This document shows, in pieces, positions 1 to 11,459 of a stretch of DNA of 64,000 bases; positions within the stretch are counted from its first letter, which is position 1, and each line of letters starts with the position of its first letter. The position numbers were made by a program, and so were the translations under genes. The stretch is from Brachypodium distachyon. Its lineage: Eukaryota > Streptophyta > Magnoliopsida > Poales > Poaceae. The notes beneath the pieces were generated by a model, which was not told the origin of the DNA, did not search any database, and worked only from the letters and a program-made list of their open reading frames with translations. The stretch covers positions 39,446,914-39,510,913 of the forward strand of contig NC_016132.3 in the NCBI RefSeq assembly GCF_000005505.3, written 5' to 3'.

Positions 1-2
1 TC

Positions 3-263
3 CCGCATGCAGGAGCCTACGGGCATCAGTCGTCGTTGTCCGAACCCTCGTGGGGTACTGAGCAAAATCACGCTCAAGGAGAGGACTATTCTGTCCACCA
101 CAGCTAGATGTTCAATACTCCGCCACCAGACCCCACACAGGAGGATACACAGTATCAGTAGGATGGGTCAGTGATTCCTCCGAGCAACGTCGTGCCACCT
201 CATAGGTATGGATGGACCACACCACATCCACCCCCAGAATGCCATCCCAGACGACATGGCTGA
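3..263 (+). pseudogene. 3' tail of a broken Pro/Gln-rich gene
   Basis: One frame reads through from the left edge to a TGA at 261-263, interrupted by TAG at 105-107 and 159-161. The translation is rich in Ser, Gln, Pro and His and ends with a Pro/Arg-rich stretch (HRYGWTTPHPPPE, then CHPRRHG). No conserved domain lies in the visible part, so I do not name the family. Such tails end many long transposon-encoded or plant-mobile-domain proteins in grasses, but that is only a guess. The body of the gene lies outside the window to the left. Confidence 0.3.
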
Positions 264-476
264 TATTTGCATGTAGGAGAGACATATTTCTACCTATGTA
301 TGAAACATATTTCTACCTATGTACGAGACATATTTCGAGAGAGACATGTTAACTATTTTTCGCATTCTTACTCGAGTTACATTTGCAAATAAAAAACACC
401 GGGACTGAAATACATATGCAATAGAAAGACTGAAATTAAAACCGACAACTTAAAATAAGATAACCTAACTCTAGCC

Positions 477-914
477 CTACGAATATGAAGTGCTCTTGCC
501 CTTAGACGATGATGTGCTCTTTCCCTTCGACGGTGCAGTACTCTTCCCCGTGGACGATGAAGAACTCTTACCCGTGATGCTTGGCATGAAGATATCTTCA
601 TTGGGTTCCTCTTCTTCAATCCATAACAATGGATTTTTTCTAGCCTATTCTAGGTATGACTCACTCTTACCATGACTGTGCTTCTTCCACCTTTCGTGCA
701 ACCTTAGCAGTTCTTGCCGTATCTCTGCAGAAGTCCTCAATGGCAATCTGCACCTTCTTAATTGGTGGCCCAGCTCAGTTAGTAGGGTGCCACTACTAAT
801 GAGTTCGTCCCATGGAACTATCCTATTGTCTACCTTGAAATCACCGGCTAACCACAACAGCTTCCGGGACATACCTGGCAAAAATCTACGATCATTTGGG
901 AAGCGGGACGACAT
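477..914 (-). pseudogene. Hypothetical protein gene with premature amber stop
   Basis: A minus-strand frame starts at the ATG at 914-912 and runs to a TAG at 479-477 (about 145 codons), broken once by an in-frame TAG at 647-645 (codon 90). The first part has a basic, aromatic region (RRFLPGMSRKLLWLAGDF) and a helical stretch with repeated Leu/Arg (ELGHQLRRCRLPLRTSAEIR). After the stop the same frame continues with an acidic run (EEEEPNED) and four or more repeats of the type S-T/K-G-K-S. Continuity of the frame on both sides of the TAG argues for a recent nonsense change. I do not recognise the family. It is divergent from the GRF-finger gene at 1233 and shares its upstream region. Confidence 0.45.
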
Positions 915-984
915 CTTCCCAGACGAAATGGCGAGACTACACTTCAATACTGCGGAAGGTCTTTTATAGTTACAGAAGATACAA

Positions 985-1130
985 ATAGGCGGGAATCGGT
1001 GGCGGGAAAAATAGGCGGGAAGCGGTGGTGGGAGAACCGGGCGGGAAACGTTGGCGGGGCAACGGTGGCGGGAAAATGAGTCGGGAAATGCTGGCGGGAA
1101 AACCAGGCGGGAAACGGTGGCAGGAGAATT
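985..1130. promoter_or_regulatory. Tandem array of E2F-like GGCGGGAAA sites
   Basis: About eight degenerate repeats of 13-26 bp carry GGCGGGAA. Five contain GGCGGGAAA, the reverse complement of the E2F/DP consensus TTTCCCGCC. The array lies between two divergent broken genes (ATG at 914 on minus, ATG at 1233 on plus), with a TATA box at 1157. It could act as a bidirectional promoter element. Binding is inferred from motif identity only. Confidence 0.5.
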
Positions 1131-1156
1131 TTTCCCACTTACTACTTTTGAGAGCC

Positions 1157-1164
1157 TATAAATA
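1157..1164 (+). promoter_or_regulatory. TATA box (TATAAATA)
   Basis: TATAAATA stands 69 bp upstream of the ATG at 1233 and just downstream of the E2F-like array. The spacing fits a core promoter for the plus-strand GRF-finger gene. Confidence 0.5.
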
Positions 1165-1232
1165 CCTCTTATCCGGTAGTCATCCAAGCATCCTTCCCAC
1201 TACTGTTTTTTCCAATATTCCAGTGTCCCCCA

Positions 1233-1863
1233 ATGAGTTTGCCTTGCTCCGACCAGGGCGAGAGGCCGAGGAAGATGAAAGAAGCGATGTTGCCTCTGGG
1301 TGTGGAACATCTCAGGTGTTGGTGCGACAATCTATGCAAGGTGAAGGAGGTGACAGATTTTTCAGATAAGTTGGGCATGAAGTTTTTCATGTGTGCAAAC
1401 TATGAGCATGATCCACCTGTCCCGGTTTCGCCGTACGACAAGCCTCCGGTAAGCACATATAGGTGTACTTAAACATGTTGTGTGTGTCATATTCGATTTA
1501 TTTGTAACATTAGGCTATTTTATAGTCTCCTCCGCCCCTATGCATGTGGTATCGTTGGATTGACACGGAGATGCCAGAAGGTCACGAAGTGCATGGCAGC
1601 GTTTCCACGCGGAGGATCGTGCGGCACAAGCTGCAGCCCAGGAGAAAGAGGAGCAAGAGAGAGAGCTCAAAGAGCATAGGGAGGAACAACAACATTTCTT
1701 TGATGAGTTAAGGAGGAAAAACAGGGAGGCAGCGCACCGCATGGAAGAGGAGGAACGAAGGTGCAAGGAGGCCCGTGAGGCGGAAAGGGAGAGGCAAAGA
1801 GAAAGGGCCGCCGTGGCAAAGGCTGTAGAAGAACGTGGCGATAAGACTGGAAAAATGGCCTAA
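1233..1863 (+). pseudogene. GRF-type zinc-finger protein gene, frameshifted
   Basis: Exon 1 (1233-1448) starts MSLPCSDQGERPRK and has a CxC pair (CWC) and an FFMCANY segment. It ends at a GT donor at 1449. Exon 2 begins after the AG at 1525 and continues with LCMWYRWIDTEM, which supplies the last Cys of a zf-GRF finger. The frame then shifts by one base near 1575-1600. The rest, to the TAA at 1861-1863, is a long charged coiled coil rich in Glu, Arg, Gln and Ala. Short GRF-finger plus coiled-coil proteins are abundant and often transposon-associated in grass genomes. The frameshift makes this copy a likely pseudogene. Confidence 0.55.
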
Positions 1864-1927
1864 GTGCACTCAGTAGTGCTTGTACTGTGTTTCAATTGTA
1901 TTTGCTATCTTTAATGCTGTCCAATTT

Positions 1928-2015
1928 TGGTATTATCGATGTATGTTAATTTAGTCGTGCCTTGGTTCCGTAACCAGCACATCAAATTGTGGTATTATCG
2001 ATGTATGTTAATTTA
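1928..2015 (+). repeat. 26-bp direct repeat, two copies
   Basis: The same 26 bases occur at 1928-1953 and 1990-2015, downstream of the GRF-finger frame. Nothing else in 1864-2082 is recognisable. Confidence 0.6.
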
Positions 2016-2082
2016 TCCAAGTTGTCAAGTCTTTTAGTTCAAAAAACCGCAAGTATTCGAGACAAAAATTGTCCATTGTATG

Positions 2083-2909
2083 TGTTGTAATATAATAAAA
2101 TCCTTACATGGGCCGGCCATAATCCTACGTGGCGAAGACCAAGTCAACAAATCCTAAAGACCGGTCAAATTGCCAACAAGGCGTAGCCATGCCACTAGGC
2201 ACCAGTCAAAGGAGTCAACGGGTCAAGCCTCCCATGCCATGGTCAAAGGAGAAGAGGAGCTTGAGTAGGGGCCGAGAAAGGTGTAGGGATGAGTTTACCA
2301 CTTTGCCCTCACTTTCCCTCTCCCCCAAGGGTAGCCATGGTCTTTTGTCATGGACCCCTAGGCTATAAATACCCCCACATGGGGGCATGTATCATTCACT
2401 CTCCATTGGAATAAGATCAAAAGGGAGAGGGCTAGAGCAACCTAAGGAGCCCGTTCTCGTGTGCTTGGGTCGAGTCTAGTCTCGACTCGACCTCGGGGAC
2501 GCGACTTAGGAAGCCTAGTTTCGAGGTTCCGGGCCGTCTAGTACGACCTCGACTCAAAGTAGAGGAATTAGGTTAGAGTCTCGAGGGTATCCCAACCTCG
2601 CTACTTGGGAAGACAAGTTTGGCCCAAGTCCGAGGCAGCCCCTAGAGATCTCTCGCCATAGGTGATTTGGGAAGACGAGTTCGGCCCAAACACTCGGCTA
2701 ACGACCCCCTCGAAGCCTCTCCTAACATAGGACTAAGTCGTACCCGCAGGGTCGACCGAACATATTCAAAAAATATCGACGTGTCAACTTGTCCAAGTGT
2801 ACGGCGACCTTCACCATAAGGCCGCGGTACACACCCTACATCCTATTCTCGCACTTGTGCCATCGAGCATTGGCACCCCTTACTCTTGTTGTTTTCTAGA
2901 ACAACAACA
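2083..2909 (+). mobile_element. Solo LTR with 5-bp target duplication
   Basis: The segment begins TGTTGT and ends ACAACA (TG..CA with short inverted termini). It is flanked by the identical pentamer GTATG at 2078-2082 and 2910-2914. Inside are a TATA box (TATAAATA near 2364) and a GC-rich leader, as expected of an LTR promoter. No second LTR or polyprotein is nearby, so it is a solo LTR left by recombination. The 79-codon frame at 2129-2368 is a chance reading frame of the LTR. Confidence 0.65.
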
Positions 2910-2939
2910 GTATGTGTATGCATTGATCATGCAACTAAG

Positions 2940-3230
2940 TAGCTTCGGCGAAGCGCATTAGCTTAATTAGTTCCAATCGTCTTAGGCGAAACCAACTGGT
3001 CCAGTCGGCCTGGGCGAAACCAACTAGGCTTCAGTCGGCTTGGGCCAGGCCGACAGCCTCTTGTGGGACCCAGGCTCTGAGCAGCCGGCCTAATCAGCTT
3101 CGGCCAGGCCGACTGGGCCTAATCGGCTTGGGCCAGGCCGAGGCCGTATTATTTTTGAATTTTTGAAAAACGCGTATTATTTTAAAAAATGATTAAAAAA
3201 ATCTTATTATTTAAAAAAAATTAGCTGGAA
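2940..3230 (+). repeat. Dispersed repeat with short tandem GC-rich units
   Basis: The segment carries several copies of a roughly 22-bp unit related to AATCGGCTTGGGCCAGGC, followed by an AT-rich tail with repeated TATTATTTT. A related copy in the opposite orientation lies at 52715-52995. The shared tail and unit suggest a dispersed repeat family. I cannot assign it to a class. Confidence 0.5.
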
Positions 3231-3317
3231 GAAGCACCGATTTTACAGCTTCTCGTCGCTAGTTCATGTTCTAGCAGCGCTCCAAGGAATCCACTTCTAG
3301 AATCTAGGGCGATAATA

Positions 3318-3394
3318 GGTGTTTGTTTGGGCTCCAGCTTGTATAGCCTGGAAGCTATAGAAGCTGCTCCCAGGAGCACAAACAAACACACCCT
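3318..3394. repeat. Short inverted repeat, MITE-like
   Basis: GGTGTTTGTTTGGGCTCC at the left is mirrored by GGAGCACAAACAAACAC near the right end, giving a small hairpin. It abuts the truncated 3' end of the NLR pseudogene. Confidence 0.35.
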
Positions 3395-3553
3395 AAATAA
3401 TACAAAGAAGTTGCCAAGGGGAAAATTATGGTTTAAGTTCGAATTGCACAACTAAAACATATGTTTGTTAACTTGTAGAAATTTTAAAAATTTAGGTCAG
3501 TATGCATGTCATGTAGCTAACATTTGCACATTTTAACCAGAGAAGCTACATAC

Positions 3554-6500
3554 CTTTTATCTCTTAAGAAGTTTCTGATTTGGTAGATGAGGAGTTGTGC
3601 ATCCCCTGCGTGAGCATAATCTTGGTTGCGGAGTTGAGATAATATAGAACTCAAGATCTTCGTCATATCGGGACTGCGTGAAATTGAAACAAAGGCTTGA
3701 CATTCATAATTTGCTACAAGCTTGTCATAGACTTGTTTGGTAAGAGTCGTTTTGCCTAAGCCCCCATATCCAACAATAGAGACCACTTTTAGCTGATGCA
3801 CCAATTTTTTGGCCTTCTCCTCAGTCAACCACTTCACAAGCTCATCTCTCGGGCCATCGATGCCGACAAGCTCTTATGCGTCTTTATATAACGCACAAAG
3901 TCGAGGGTCAACCTTATTGTTTCTAGGTTTGGACGATCCGTCAATCTTGTACCTTCAGTTACAGAGTGAGGAATTAGGTATACACAAGGGGAACCAGTTA
4001 AGTGATAAAATTTTATGGCAGAGTGTATGTATGCCGCGAATAGTAAAACATGGTCACAGACAAGGTATTCAAATACAAAGGGTTTTGGTACAAAATTCCA
4101 GAGCATGGGTGAAGCCAATGCCTCAATGGGTACCTTGCATATCTCTGGTTGATCTCCTTGACCTCGCTCTTGATATGTTTGAAGTCTTTAGCTATATTAT
4201 GGCGAACCTTGATGTATGTTATCTTTTTCATGCTTTTATAAAAATGCTTCCCAAAGCCATCAAACCACGAACCAGAATCATGAGATTCCATGGTTACCAT
4301 GAATTTGTCGATGTTGTCCTCGATTTCGTAAGACATCTCTCGCACAGAAACCGCTTGTAACATCCCAATTTTTCTAATTTGGATGTTATTACCTTTTTCA
4401 TGTCACATGCATATCATTTTGACCATATCTGAGTTTGGAGATGATCTTACAATTTAATTGGGAGTTTATTTGGATCTTAAAAGTGATTATATGCATTTGT
4501 TGGAATTTATTTGAGTTGCATAAGCATTAAAAATTTTATAAATTATATTCCATGAGGAAACTATTTTTCCTAGCTTCCAAACAGGTATTTGGAATTTCAG
4601 GAATTGTCTAGAATTTTTTCGATGCCGTTAGGTATTTTATTTGCCTTATTTGATTTTCTGGCGATATAGAAACCCAGAAAAGCTATTTCTTTATTTGTTT
4701 TTGTTTTTCTTCCGCGGAGTACATTTTCTCTGCATGGAGGCGTATTTCCGTGAAACCCGTTTCCACTTAAGTGTACCGAAGGGGTATCTTCTAATCTCGT
4801 CCATCCATTCCCCATCCAACGGCCATCTTTCCCCTTCCATTTTCTTTTCTTTTCCCTTTCTTTTTTTTCTTTTCCTTTTTCTCTTTTCTTCTTCTTCCTC
4901 ACGTCTTCTTCCTAGCTGCAGCCATGGCCAAGCCCAGCCCGGCCGCCCGCTGCTGCTCGCCGGCCACCCCGCCGCCAAGCTCCGCCACTCACCGCCGCAG
5001 CAGCAGCCACCCCCTGCCCGCGCTGCGTCACAGCCCGAGCTCGAGCTCGAGTTCGCCGGCGTCCATGGTTGCCCCATCGCGAAATCCACTCCCCGAACGC
5101 GTTTTCTCCGAGATTTTCGCACCAAATCTTTCCCCTCACATCAAGGAATCTATCCCAACAAGATTGAAACCATTCCGGACTCTATCTCGTCCGAATTTTA
5201 AGCGAAACCGATCCCGTTCAAATCTCACCCTCCGCCGGCCTTATCCCGAGCGCCCCGCATGCTATAAAAGCCTCCAACCTGACGCCCTTGAGAGCCCCGA
5301 CCAATCCCTCGAAACCTAGCTCGAAACCGCAGTCAATCTTGCCGCCAATTTCAAGTTTCGTCGCCCTTTCAACGCAAACTCCGGCGAGCAATTCCTACCA
5401 CCTCGCCCCATATTAGTCTGAGCCACCACCACCTCGCCTAGAACACCACCATACACCACAGCCTTGCCTCCGGAAACCTCTGTTTTGCCGACACCCATCA
5501 ACTCCGGCGAACTTCATCTTCTCCGGTGAGCTTCTTGTTCTGTTTTTCGAGCTACAGTCTGTTTGATTAGCCTACTTCTATACCCCGTATCTTCTGTTCC
5601 ATAGATCCTATCTAGGAAATTCTTTCTGCATATGTTAGCTTACATCTTTTTTTATAAATTGGATCTCTTTGTAAGCCCCGTCTCTATCATCTTCAGCAGT
5701 GCATCGTCATTCCAAATCGGTATTCCCAATAGTCTGTTTTAGATTAGATACCTTTCGACGTTTTGGTTGAGTAGATCATAGACCCGTTTAGGTTGTAAGC
5801 TTCTGTAGTTTAACGAGTAGGTCTTGTGTTACACCCTGTTAATTTTGCGCACCTTTTGTAGGTTTAGATAATGAACTAAAATTTTGTCAAAACTAGCTAC
5901 CTGTTAAAAAGAACTTGCACCGGTTTAGTTTAGCCAGCACAGTTATTGATTAGACACGTTGTAGAGCTTAATGTTTAAAATATAAAAATTCCTTTTGGTT
6001 TATTCTTTCTGTAGTTTAAACACTGGTTAAAACTCTACACCTCAGAACACTTTTCACGTAACATGTAATTAGATTACACTAGTAGATTAATAATTGAAAA
6101 CTGTATTCACAGAACCCTGTTTTTGATTAGCTACTTTCGTAGGCTTGTATCTTTTGTTTCGTAGCTCCGTTTTAGATGAAACTTTCTGTGTTATAAGCCC
6201 TAAGTTACGTTCTTAGTTTCAGTAGCTTCTGTGCCGTTACTTCTGACGTGTTTCGACAGTCCCCTTCCCGTTAGATTCGCTATCTGCTATCAGCATGTAG
6301 GTTATCAATTGTCTCCACTTGTTTCCAAATCTTGTTCCTAGCCTTAGATCTATGCTTACGGTTGGATTGGTATTAGTTGTGCCTTGTTAGCTGTTGTTCT
6401 AAATTTAAGTTTATGTAATTCTTATTCGATTCTTATTAGAGTTATTATTTGGAGTTGTTGAACAAGTTATTCATTGTTGCTTTCGTTCTTCGGGATAGAT

Positions 6501-8141
6501 TATCCCGAGAGTGAGTGCGAAGAGTGCCAGGGAAATTCTGATCGTTACGGCAACTCAGGCTCAGGCAAGTGGATACCTTTGATCATCTAGAATCCTATAA
6601 TTTTTGCATATGCTACTTTGTTTACAAGTTGTAGGCATGCATGTGTAGGTTTATATTGTTATGAAGTATTTATAAAATGTGTTTGCAATTTATTAGCTAT
6701 GTCCTAAGTAGTATGCCTATAGGTTATTGGCATGCCACCAATTACCCTAAGTTATTACTTGTATGATTTTTACAAAGTGCTTGCTACATTATTGTATCGG
6801 GAGGGACCCAAACTATTTTCAAAGTATTAAATGCTCAGAATTGAGTCGTATGTGTTTGGAAAAATGTTTTCGAAACAAAACCTCAAAATGTTTTCAACTA
6901 GGCGGAGTGGTATGTTTGAGACCATTATTGGTTGTCGACAAGGGCAGCATCTAGTTCGGCTCTGCAGATGCTCAGAAATTCGGTGGGGACCGCCGTCCAG
7001 AATCTAAAAGTTCAATTATTTTCCAATGAAACCCAAAAGCTTACCTGTACAACCACCTGCTATTATGGCTCTGGCTTAGTCGAGTAACTAGCGGGAAACC
7101 CTTACTTGGGTATCGTCATCCGGAGAGGGGCCAATGTTCTCATATGGGGCGGGCGGTGTCGGATTAAGTATAGGGGGCTTCTAGTAAAGACTTCGTCACA
7201 ATTTTTACCTATTGTGCACGCTTGTCGTTAGGCAACACTTTGGACTGATTGTGTGACAATCTTTGAGCTACTAAGTCTGGTTAAGAGGAGATCTTCTAGT
7301 TTTGTTTTCAAAAACCAAAAACTGTTTTGACTCGATGGAAGCATCCACAGAATGAGTATCTACTCGATGGATCCCACAGAATGGGTCAGGAAAATCAAAA
7401 GTTGCTATGTGAGTGTCAGTTTGACCCAAAATACATAGTTAGGTCGTGGAGATTCCACAGAAAGACAATATCTACTTTTCAAAACTATTTTCTATGAAAT
7501 TCTAGAGTTAGAGTTTTCCAAATAAAAAGTATTATGAGTATTTCAAAATCCAAAACTGGCTTTTTGCAAAAGAAACCGTAGAAGCCTATTTAGGACTTTT
7601 CGCATGTACTTGCATTTCTCCTAACCACACAGGTATCTACTTGCAAGTACATTCAATGTACTGATCTGCACCTATCACGTGCAGATGTTGAAGTATGAAA
7701 AAAGGTTACGCAGGGTCGCGGGTCTATACTCAACAAGCCTGTGGCGTTGATGGACTCATTTGTGTTCAATTTGATTTTCTGCTGTGTAATAAAATATGTA
7801 CTCTGGATTATTGTTTATCGTTAATAAAAAGACATGTGTTTTTTGTATTTCATCTTGAACTGTGTGTACTAGCTATTGATCCAAGCACTAATACAGAATA
7901 CACAGAGATTCCGGATCCTTACGGGTCTGGGTCGCCACAGAAGCTTAGCTTGCGGGTCGGGTTTCTCCACATCAGCCATCATGAGGAAGAATGCTTGCAT
8001 GGCCTCGAGCTCGTCCCGGAGAAACTTGATGTCTCTTTGGACACCCTTAAGCAACTTGTACTCGTCGCTCAACATGGTGCCCAGCTTTCTAACGAGGGAA
8101 CCGATGGCCCCCGTGGATGCGCACACCAAAAGTTCTGCCAT
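3554..8141 (-). pseudogene. NLR pseudogene psi1 (family 1), split by an insertion
   Basis: This is a coiled-coil NLR of the same family as the gene at 41279. Exon 1a (8141-7940) encodes the Rx-type CC start (MAELLVCASTGAIGS). It breaks at the PDPQAKL motif, where a 3.6-kb LTR-like element sits (4356-7939). Exon 1b (4355-4134) resumes with VREMSYEIEDNIDKFM and ends at a conserved GT donor. Exon 2 (3952-3554) carries the P-loop GYGGLGKTT and ends at the conserved RDKR/GT junction, but has TAA at 3876-3874. The third exon (kinase-2, GLPLA, MHD, LRRs) is absent. Insertion, nonsense codon and 3' truncation make it non-functional as an NLR. Its start faces NLR A at 11460 head to head. Confidence 0.85.
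4356..7939 (+). mobile_element. Solo-LTR-like element (gypsy-type) inside NLR exon
   Basis: The element starts TGTAACATCCC, a common terminus of long Ty3-gypsy LTRs, and ends near GGTCGCCACA. It interrupts the CC exon of psi1 exactly between its two coding halves. Inside are a TATA box (TATAAAAG near 5263) followed by a GC-rich leader, and near the 3' end AATAAA-like signals around 7790-7830. This fits a 3.58-kb LTR with promoter and polyadenylation region. There is no protein-coding domain; the frames at 4641-5319 are GC-rich by-products. No clean 5-bp duplication is visible (left CCGCT, right GAAGC), and the left flank may have lost a few bases. Confidence 0.6.
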
Positions 8142-10325
8142 TGTTTGATCTCGCGGGTGGCAAATACAGTGTGGTGGTTTGGATGGAGAAGAGACGGGGC
8201 CTCCATTGTTTTGTACAGCCGACGGAGTAAACAATACCCAGATTTCTCTAGCGCCGGCGGCACCGGCCAACGATAGGAACGCATACATTTGGATTAATCA
8301 TTAACACAGAATAAAGAACTCGACTGCCAATTAATTGTCCCTTTCCATGTTTTACAATCTAGCAGACAAATAATGTTTTGCGAGACAATTTATACATGTG
8401 CGGCGGCGGAGTGCCCCGCCTCCGCCGGAGTAAACAATACCCGGATTATTATGGATTAATTATGGAAACAGGATTTAATATTACAAGGTTTGTACATGTA
8501 TACTGCACTTAGAAGATGCAAGTTGCAGCAATGAATTAATTGGCCTGATTGATTGATAGCTCAACATTTGTTTAACTGAGTGAAAACGAAGTCTTATCGG
8601 TTATACAAATTTCCAACATATAAGTATATAACCTATTGCATGCCCACTAATTAAGTGACTCCAGAGTCATTGTTCATACATACAAACATTAGATGCATGG
8701 TTTCCAGCTTGTTATCTTTCAGGTGATTATTACTTGTAGGTGTAGCCACCTGCTCCATTGTACTCTAGTGAAATCCAAGTCTTTTCCATTAATTGACGGG
8801 AGGCCATCCAATCCAAGCTAGTTTCTCAATATGGACTATTCTGTGGCTTGTTAGTCAATCAGATGCAGACCCGATGCATGATCGTTTGCATGGTCTGAGG
8901 TGAGTGAGATTTCTTTCTTGACAAGCATCCTAGTGGCGACACAAATTGGTGGTTGTTTACATTACCAATTAATTAAATTACTGCACACACAAACTGTATG
9001 AACCAAACAAAAAAAACTCCCCTTGTTGTTCAGAAAATGATTCAACTGAAGTGAAATCAGACATAACCGCAAAATCCGGAAGAGCGGCGAAACCTCACCA
9101 AACTGGCAGGTGGCAGCAATCCAATCCTCGCCTGGAAGAACCGTATCCATCTCCTCGCCTCACATCGCCAACCAACCAAGGAAACAGGGGGACAGGACCC
9201 GCTCGCCGTCGACGCATCTAACTCCGACCCGCCCGCCGCCGCCTGCAGCGGTGCCCTCTCCGTCGGAATCGCCAGGATCGGGTCGGATCACGGACAGTGG
9301 CGCACCCACCTACTTCTGGCCCAACCCAATCTTTTGTTTTTAATCATTTCTACATTTGGCCCATCTGTTGCGGAGGGCTTTCTTCAGGTCCGTCAGGCTT
9401 AACAGGCTCGTGCCTAGGCTTGCAGACGCATTTCAGGGCCGGCCTGCCTAGGGATAAGCCCGATTAAACGGGGCCGGGCTCTGGTTTGGAGCATGCGTCT
9501 GTCTACTCATGAACCTACCGTTTTGAAACTCAACATTTTTCTAGAGCATTTTTTTTTCTCGAATACTTTCTAGAGCATTTCAAACGTAAGAAAAGCACAT
9601 CATTTGCTTCGATAGCCCGATATGGGCCCATTACTGGTGTAAAAACAAGGTCAATTTTGTAAAAAGAGCATTGAACAAAACACATATTACTGTACATTAA
9701 AAAAGAATCAAATTGCAAGTTCATGCTGGCATGTTCTCGACCTTCATAGACAAAGAAAAACTAAAAAAGCTGATGAACCATTTTTATGCCTCTCCTGCTA
9801 TCTTCTAACCAAAGTCATTTGGTGCAAATGAGGCAAAACAAGTCAACTCGAGGAAAATGCTGTCAAAAGAAAGTCAACTTGAGGAATTTGCTGTTGCCGT
9901 GAATGACCCTTTGAGAAGCCTATATTCCTCCTTTGAACATCAGAATAGATGATAGGTTTCAGAATATAATTTTTGCGAGCTCTCCATGGAGCATGTCCAG
10001 ACAAAAATTTGGAGCATGTTGCTCATGGCAATGACAAATGTCAAAATACTACGACAAAGCTAGGCAAGGACAGGTAGAAAATACTACTATTTCTTGAGTT
10101 AGGTACCTTCATGTAAGTAAGTGGTGTTGATATATGAATGTTTTTAAGGCCATGAAAATACAAAGTAGTTTCAAAGTTTGAAGTTCATGCGATAGATATT
10201 TTTACGTGTCATTTGAATTGCACGTGAGAAAGGTTGCCACACGACTACATGAACGGCCCAGATTTCGCGATGAATGTTAAACCAGTTAGCTCGACAAGAG
10301 AGTCGCACGACTCGCGATGCACACA
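8142..10325. other. Head-to-head intergenic region between psi1 and NLR A
   Basis: No gene recognised. Near psi1 a segment with GGAGTAAACAATACCC occurs twice (8221-8245 and 8425-8446), a local promoter duplication. The frame at 9110-9343 is Pro/Ser-rich without domain or splice support. The rest is AT-rich with no feature I can support. Confidence 0.4.
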
Positions 10326-10621
10326 CTAGTACAACTCCCCGTCTTCCTCTTTTGCGCTCGCCGCCGCCGCCGCCGGAGCCCGTAGGGAATACGGAGGGGC
10401 GCTGCGGCGCCGGCGGTGTTCCACCCTACCGCCTAGAGGTATCCAGATCCACGGTCCTCGCTGACTCTGAATCGGCACCGTCGCAGAAGGCACCCGCAAG
10501 AGCTCCATCTCCGAATCGGCCACCGTCGCCGTCGCCGGCCGCTCAAGTTGCGCGGTCACATCGCCGCCACGCACGCAGCTCGACGAATTTCGCCCTCCCC
10601 ACCCCGAGTCCTCACCCGCTG
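10326..10621 (+). other. 5' non-coding first exon of NLR A
   Basis: This GC-rich block is conserved with the block at 52311-52650 upstream of the paralogous NLR B (opposite strand), and weakly with relics at 28484-28540 and 45690-46010. It ends at a conserved donor (CCGCTG/GTAATTATA). B has CCCACTG/GTAAATATG at the matching place. No frame is conserved, so I read it as an untranslated leader exon spliced to the exon with the ATG at 11460. The acceptor was not identified. Confidence 0.5.
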
Positions 10622-10783
10622 GTAATTATATAAGCTCGTCTCATTTGTCTGCAGCAGGGCCGTCTTTAATTTAACCGGCGACGGTAGTTGAGCCGTCACA
10701 GCATGCTTCGTCAAGTCAATTTTGTTTTCTCGCTGAAATCCGCCGGCCGGCCGGCTCGCTCTAATTTATCCATCCTCATCTCC

Positions 10784-11111
10784 AAGGGTGAGCCCTCATT
10801 TGTACTTTCCATTTGTCCATTTGAAGTTTCTTTGGACAAATAGGGATGAGCGAAATATCAAGTTGTCTAATGTTAACCCCCGTTTATTTCTTTATAAGTA
10901 TTTGACATGTGGGACAAAAAGATAAGTGGACAAGGTTTGGATGAGTTTCGCACAAATGGAGACTCCCCGTACTCTCCCCAAATATGGAAAAGAAATGGGA
11001 GATGTGGACCACTTTTGGACAAATGGAGGTTCTCGTTGGGTTGGGTATTTTGCTCATGGACCTCCATATGGACAGATTTGGACAAATGGGAGGATTTGAG
11101 GAGATGCCCTT
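10784..11111. repeat. Imperfect inverted-repeat element in leader intron of A
   Basis: The left end AAGGGTGAGCCCTCATTTGT and the right end (reverse complement starting AAGGGCATCTCCTCA) are imperfect inverted repeats. Internal GGACAAATGG motifs recur. NLR B lacks the segment at the corresponding place, so it looks like a MITE insertion. Class and target duplication are unclear. Confidence 0.35.
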
Positions 11112-11459
11112 ATACATGGATTTCTGATTAGTACCTAAGAAGGAGCCTTGGGTTTAGTATATTTTGTTGGGTACCTCCCTGCTTCGTCAAGTCTTTTTGT
11201 TTTCACTCGAGAGTAGCAAAGAAGGATGCATTTTTGTTCACATGCATCCACATATTTTCAGGACTAGTCTAACAGTTAATTACTCTATTAATCATCTTCC
11301 ACGCTTGTCTTCTTCACTAATATAGAGAATGCCAACTTGAGGCGGTCTTTTTTATCCATCAGCACTACCTTCTATAATCCACACCAAGCATTAGCAGTAC
11401 CACCACCATTTCTATCTAGCACACCACCAATCCACACAAACCAACCGGCAATCTGATTC

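Noticed and set aside
4641..5501. Overlapping long frames on both strands
   Set aside because: They lie in the GC-rich leader of an LTR-like element, have no domain and overlap each other on opposite strands.
4351..7945. Target-site duplication of the LTR-like element in psi1
   Set aside because: Flanking pentamers CCGCT and GAAGC do not match; I do not claim a duplication.
9110..9343. 77-codon Pro/Ser-rich frame
   Set aside because: No domain, no splice support, no conserved counterpart in the window.
10274..10633. 119-codon frame
   Set aside because: Coincides with the non-coding leader exon of NLR A; the frame is not conserved in the B counterpart.
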